Assembly: GCA_028821475.1 (NCBI GenBank)
Contig: JAPPGB010000072.1
Location: 1 to 54,313 of the forward strand
Length of the DNA: 54,313 nucleotides
Direction: 5' to 3'
Source of the DNA: Spirochaetaceae bacterium
GTDB taxonomy: Bacteria > Spirochaetota > Spirochaetia > SZUA-6 > Bin103
The position numbers and the translations under genes were made by a program. Positions 52,293 to 54,313 of this stretch are shown here, piece by piece; within the stretch, counting starts at the first letter, position 1; each line of letters begins with the position of its first letter. Below the pieces are notes generated by a model. It was given only the letters and a program-made list of their open reading frames with translations. It was not told the origin of the DNA and did no database searches.

Positions 52293-54313
52293 TCAGCTCT
52301 TGTCGCGGTTCGGCAGGTGCAGGATCTCGCGCGGCTTGCTGCCGTTGGCGGGACCCACGATGCCGCGTTGCTCCATCTCCTCGACCAGGCGGGCGGCGCG
52401 GTTGTAGCCGATCTTGAGCTTGCGCTGCAGGTAGGAGGCCGACGCCTTGCCGGCGCCGGCCACGATCTCCAGCGCCTGCTCCATCATCGGGTCGCCGGCT
52501 CCCGGGTCCAGGACGAGCTCCGACTCCTCGTCGTCGAACAGGATGTCCTCGTCGATATAGTCCGGCTCGCCCAGTTCGCGCACCTTCTCGGTAACCCGCT
52601 CCACCTCTTCCTCCGACACCAGGGCGCCCTGGATGCGCAGTGGGTTGGCGTCCCAGGCCGGCACGAACAGCATGTCACCGCGGCCGAGCAGCTTCTCTGC
52701 GCCCACCGCATCGATGATGATGCGCGAGTCGAACTTGCTCGCCACCATGAACGCGATGCGCGACGGGATGTTGGCCTTGATCAGCCCGGTGATCACGTCG
52801 ATGGAAGGCCGCTGCGTGGCCAGCACGATGTGGATGCCCACCGCGCGCGCCATCGCCGCCAGCCGCGCCAGGGTCGCCTCCAGCTCCTTGCCCGTGGTGG
52901 CCATCAGGTCGGCGAACTCGTCGATCACAATCACCAGGTAGGGCAGCGGGCCATGGGTGAGCCGGTCGTCCCGGTCGGTCAGCTTGCGGTTGTAGGAGCG
53001 GATGTCGCGCACGCCGAGGTGGTCGAGCAGCGCGTAGCGGCGTTCCATCTCGTACAGGCAGTACTGCAGCGCCTGGAACGCGCGCTTGGGGTCGGTGATT
53101 ACCGGCGTGAGCAGGTGCGGCACGTCGTTGTACAGCTTGAGCTCGACGATCTTGGGATCGATCAGCAGCAGCCGCACCTGTTCCGGCGTGCGTGAGTACA
53201 GGATCGAACAGATCAACGTGTTGACCAGCACCGACTTGCCGGCGCCGGTGGCGCCCGCGATCAGCAGGTGCGGCGTGGCCGTCAGGTCGATCACCTGCGT
53301 CTCGCCGGTGATGTCCTTGCCGAGCGCGATCGGCACGCCGTCGACCAGCGACCGCGGTGCCGGCCGGAACGCCCTCTGGCTGACCAGGTCGCGAAATCCG
53401 ACCACGGCACGGTGGCGGTTGGGCACCTCGATGCCGACCGCGTGCTTGCCCGGAATCGGCGCCACGATGCGCACCCGCGAGGCCGCCAGGCGCAGGGCGA
53501 TGTTGTCGGCCAGGTTGACGATGCGCGAGATCTTCACCCCCGGCGCCGGCAGGATCTCGAACATGGTGATGACCGGACCGCGGCGCACGCCGGTGACCTC
53601 GGCGTCGATGTGAAACTCGCCAAGCGTGGCCATCAGCGTGGCGGCCGCTTCGCGGGTGTCGTTCTCCACCTGCCACGGCTCTTCCGACTCGTGCTCGTCG
53701 AGGATCTCCAGCGGCACGCTGTAGCCGCGGCGGCGGGGGCGCCCGGAGCGCGGCTTTGCGGCCGGGGCCGGCTCGGCCGCCGGGTCCGGGTCCGGCTCCG
53801 CCTCCTCGTCAGCCGGGACCACGAACGCCACCGGGTTCGGCTCGCCCTCGGAGCCGTCCGGGTGCGCCAGGTCGAGGGCCCGGGCCGCGTCCTCGACCAG
53901 TTCCGTGGTAGCGGGTGCCTCGGCCGCGGCCGGTTCCTCGGGCAGGACGTGCTGGAGCGGCGGCTCGTCGGCAGGAGACGGCGGCCCGCCGGGGACGGCC
54001 GCCGCCGCGTCATGGGCGGTGTAGTCCGGCTCATCGACGTATTCGTAACCGCCCGTCGGCGGCGGGACCATCCCGTTGACCCCGTCGACATGGGGCGTGA
54101 CGCCGTCGGACTGCGGCGGCGACGCGCCGGTGACGCCGTTGACATGGCCATGCGCGGTCCCGTTCAGGTACGGTTGCGCGGCACCGTTCGCGTAGTGCGG
54201 CGGGCCGTCCGCGGTGCGATCGGCGGCCTCCTCGCCGCCCGGCTGCACCGTCTTGCCCTCGTCCTCGTCCATCGCGCGCGCGGCTGAGCGCTGCGCGGCG
54301 CCCGGTGCCGGCG
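52293..54313 (-). CDS. ftsK: FtsK/SpoIIIE DNA translocase (5' end beyond the right edge)
   Basis: At least 659 residues from ATG 54272, but the frame stays open to the window edge and no membrane helices are seen, whereas FtsK normally starts with four; the gene therefore probably begins outside. Residues 1-200 are a low-complexity acidic, proline- and alanine-rich linker. The motor has GATGAGKSVLVNTL (Walker A, about 345) and VIVIDEFADLMATTGKELE (Walker B), then the gamma DNA-reading domain ASYLQRKLKIGYNRAARLVE. It pumps chromosomal DNA and helps XerCD dimer resolution at division. Confidence 0.93.
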   Translation of the reverse strand, partial: PAPGAAQRSAARAMDEDEGKTVQPGGEEAADRTADGPPHYANGAAQPYLNGTAHGHVNGVTGASPPQSDGVTPHVDGVNGMVPPPTGGYEYVDEPDYTAHDAAAAVPGGPPSPADEPPLQHVLPEEPAAAEAPATTELVEDAARALDLAHPDGSEGEPNPVAFVVPADEEAEPDPDPAAEPAPAAKPRSGRPRRRGYSVPLEILDEHESEEPWQVENDTREAAATLMATLGEFHIDAEVTGVRRGPVITMFEILPAPGVKISRIVNLADNIALRLAASRVRIVAPIPGKHAVGIEVPNRHRAVVGFRDLVSQRAFRPAPRSLVDGVPIALGKDITGETQVIDLTATPHLLIAGATGAGKSVLVNTLICSILYSRTPEQVRLLLIDPKIVELKLYNDVPHLLTPVITDPKRAFQALQYCLYEMERRYALLDHLGVRDIRSYNRKLTDRDDRLTHGPLPYLVIVIDEFADLMATTGKELEATLARLAAMARAVGIHIVLATQRPSIDVITGLIKANIPSRIAFMVASKFDSRIIIDAVGAEKLLGRGDMLFVPAWDANPLRIQGALVSEEEVERVTEKVRELGEPDYIDEDILFDDEESELVLDPGAGDPMMEQALEIVAGAGKASASYLQRKLKIGYNRAARLVEEMEQRGIVGPANGSKPREILHLPNRDKS

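Overview
The window is about 54 kb of very GC-rich bacterial DNA, densely packed with genes on both strands in short operons. The organism cannot be named from sequence alone. A sugar importer with LplB/YtcP-type permeases, a TrkA protein, a cytidylate-kinase-like protein, a DUF554 protein, an Rpn-type nuclease fragment and many Gfo/Idh/MocA and phytanoyl-CoA dioxygenase (PhyH) genes together suggest an uncultured high-GC heterotroph. A spirochaete-like lineage is my best guess, but it is only an inference. Several genes have a -10 hexamer only 5-9 bases before the start codon, which points to frequent leaderless transcription.

Region 1 (1-9.2 kb): an Rpn nuclease fragment at the left edge, then a catabolic run (Gfo/Idh/MocA dehydrogenase, two ACMSD-type amidohydrolases, Rieske ferredoxin, aldehyde dehydrogenase, HAD phosphatase, acetamidase/formamidase). 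Next comes a graveyard of broken genes: a DUF433 fragment, the middle of an AAA ATPase and the C-terminal half of a DUF3226 protein. Region 2 (9.2-17.7 kb): a three-gene carbohydrate ABC importer without an ATPase gene, a sialidase-like BNR-repeat protein on the other strand, a formamidopyrimidine-DNA glycosylase, a second broken ATPase/DUF3226 locus, and an MDR alcohol dehydrogenase.

Region 3 (17.8-31.4 kb): a coiled-coil protein, DUF554 membrane protein, FGGY sugar kinase, MelA-like GH4 glycosidase, TrkA, an ankyrin protein, an FAH-family enzyme divergent from a Gfo dehydrogenase, a family B DNA polymerase (Pol II type), a Phd-type antitoxin and a DUF4143 ATPase. Region 4 (31.5-43.4 kb): three PhyH-family oxygenases (one fused to HEAT repeats and translationally coupled to a Phd/VapC toxin-antitoxin pair), a Gfo dehydrogenase, an MFS transporter with a frame problem at its start, a creatininase-family amidase, a second DUF4143 ATPase, an AlbA_2-type ATPase and an orphan Cox11-like protein.

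Region 5 (43.4-54.3 kb): a DUF4160 gene with a DUF2442-like/HTH partner, a two-gene pentonate module (FAH enzyme plus YjhG-type dehydratase, consistent with non-phosphorylative pentose oxidation), a YtxJ-like bacilliredoxin, an orphan antitoxin, an HtrA-type protease divergent from a Ste24-type metalloprotease, a tRNA-Ile(CAU), a cytidylate-kinase-like protein, a TIGR01777 epimerase and FtsK. At least two dispersed repeat families lie between genes. One starts exactly at stop codons and appears to have a relative inserted in frame inside the first dehydrogenase gene.
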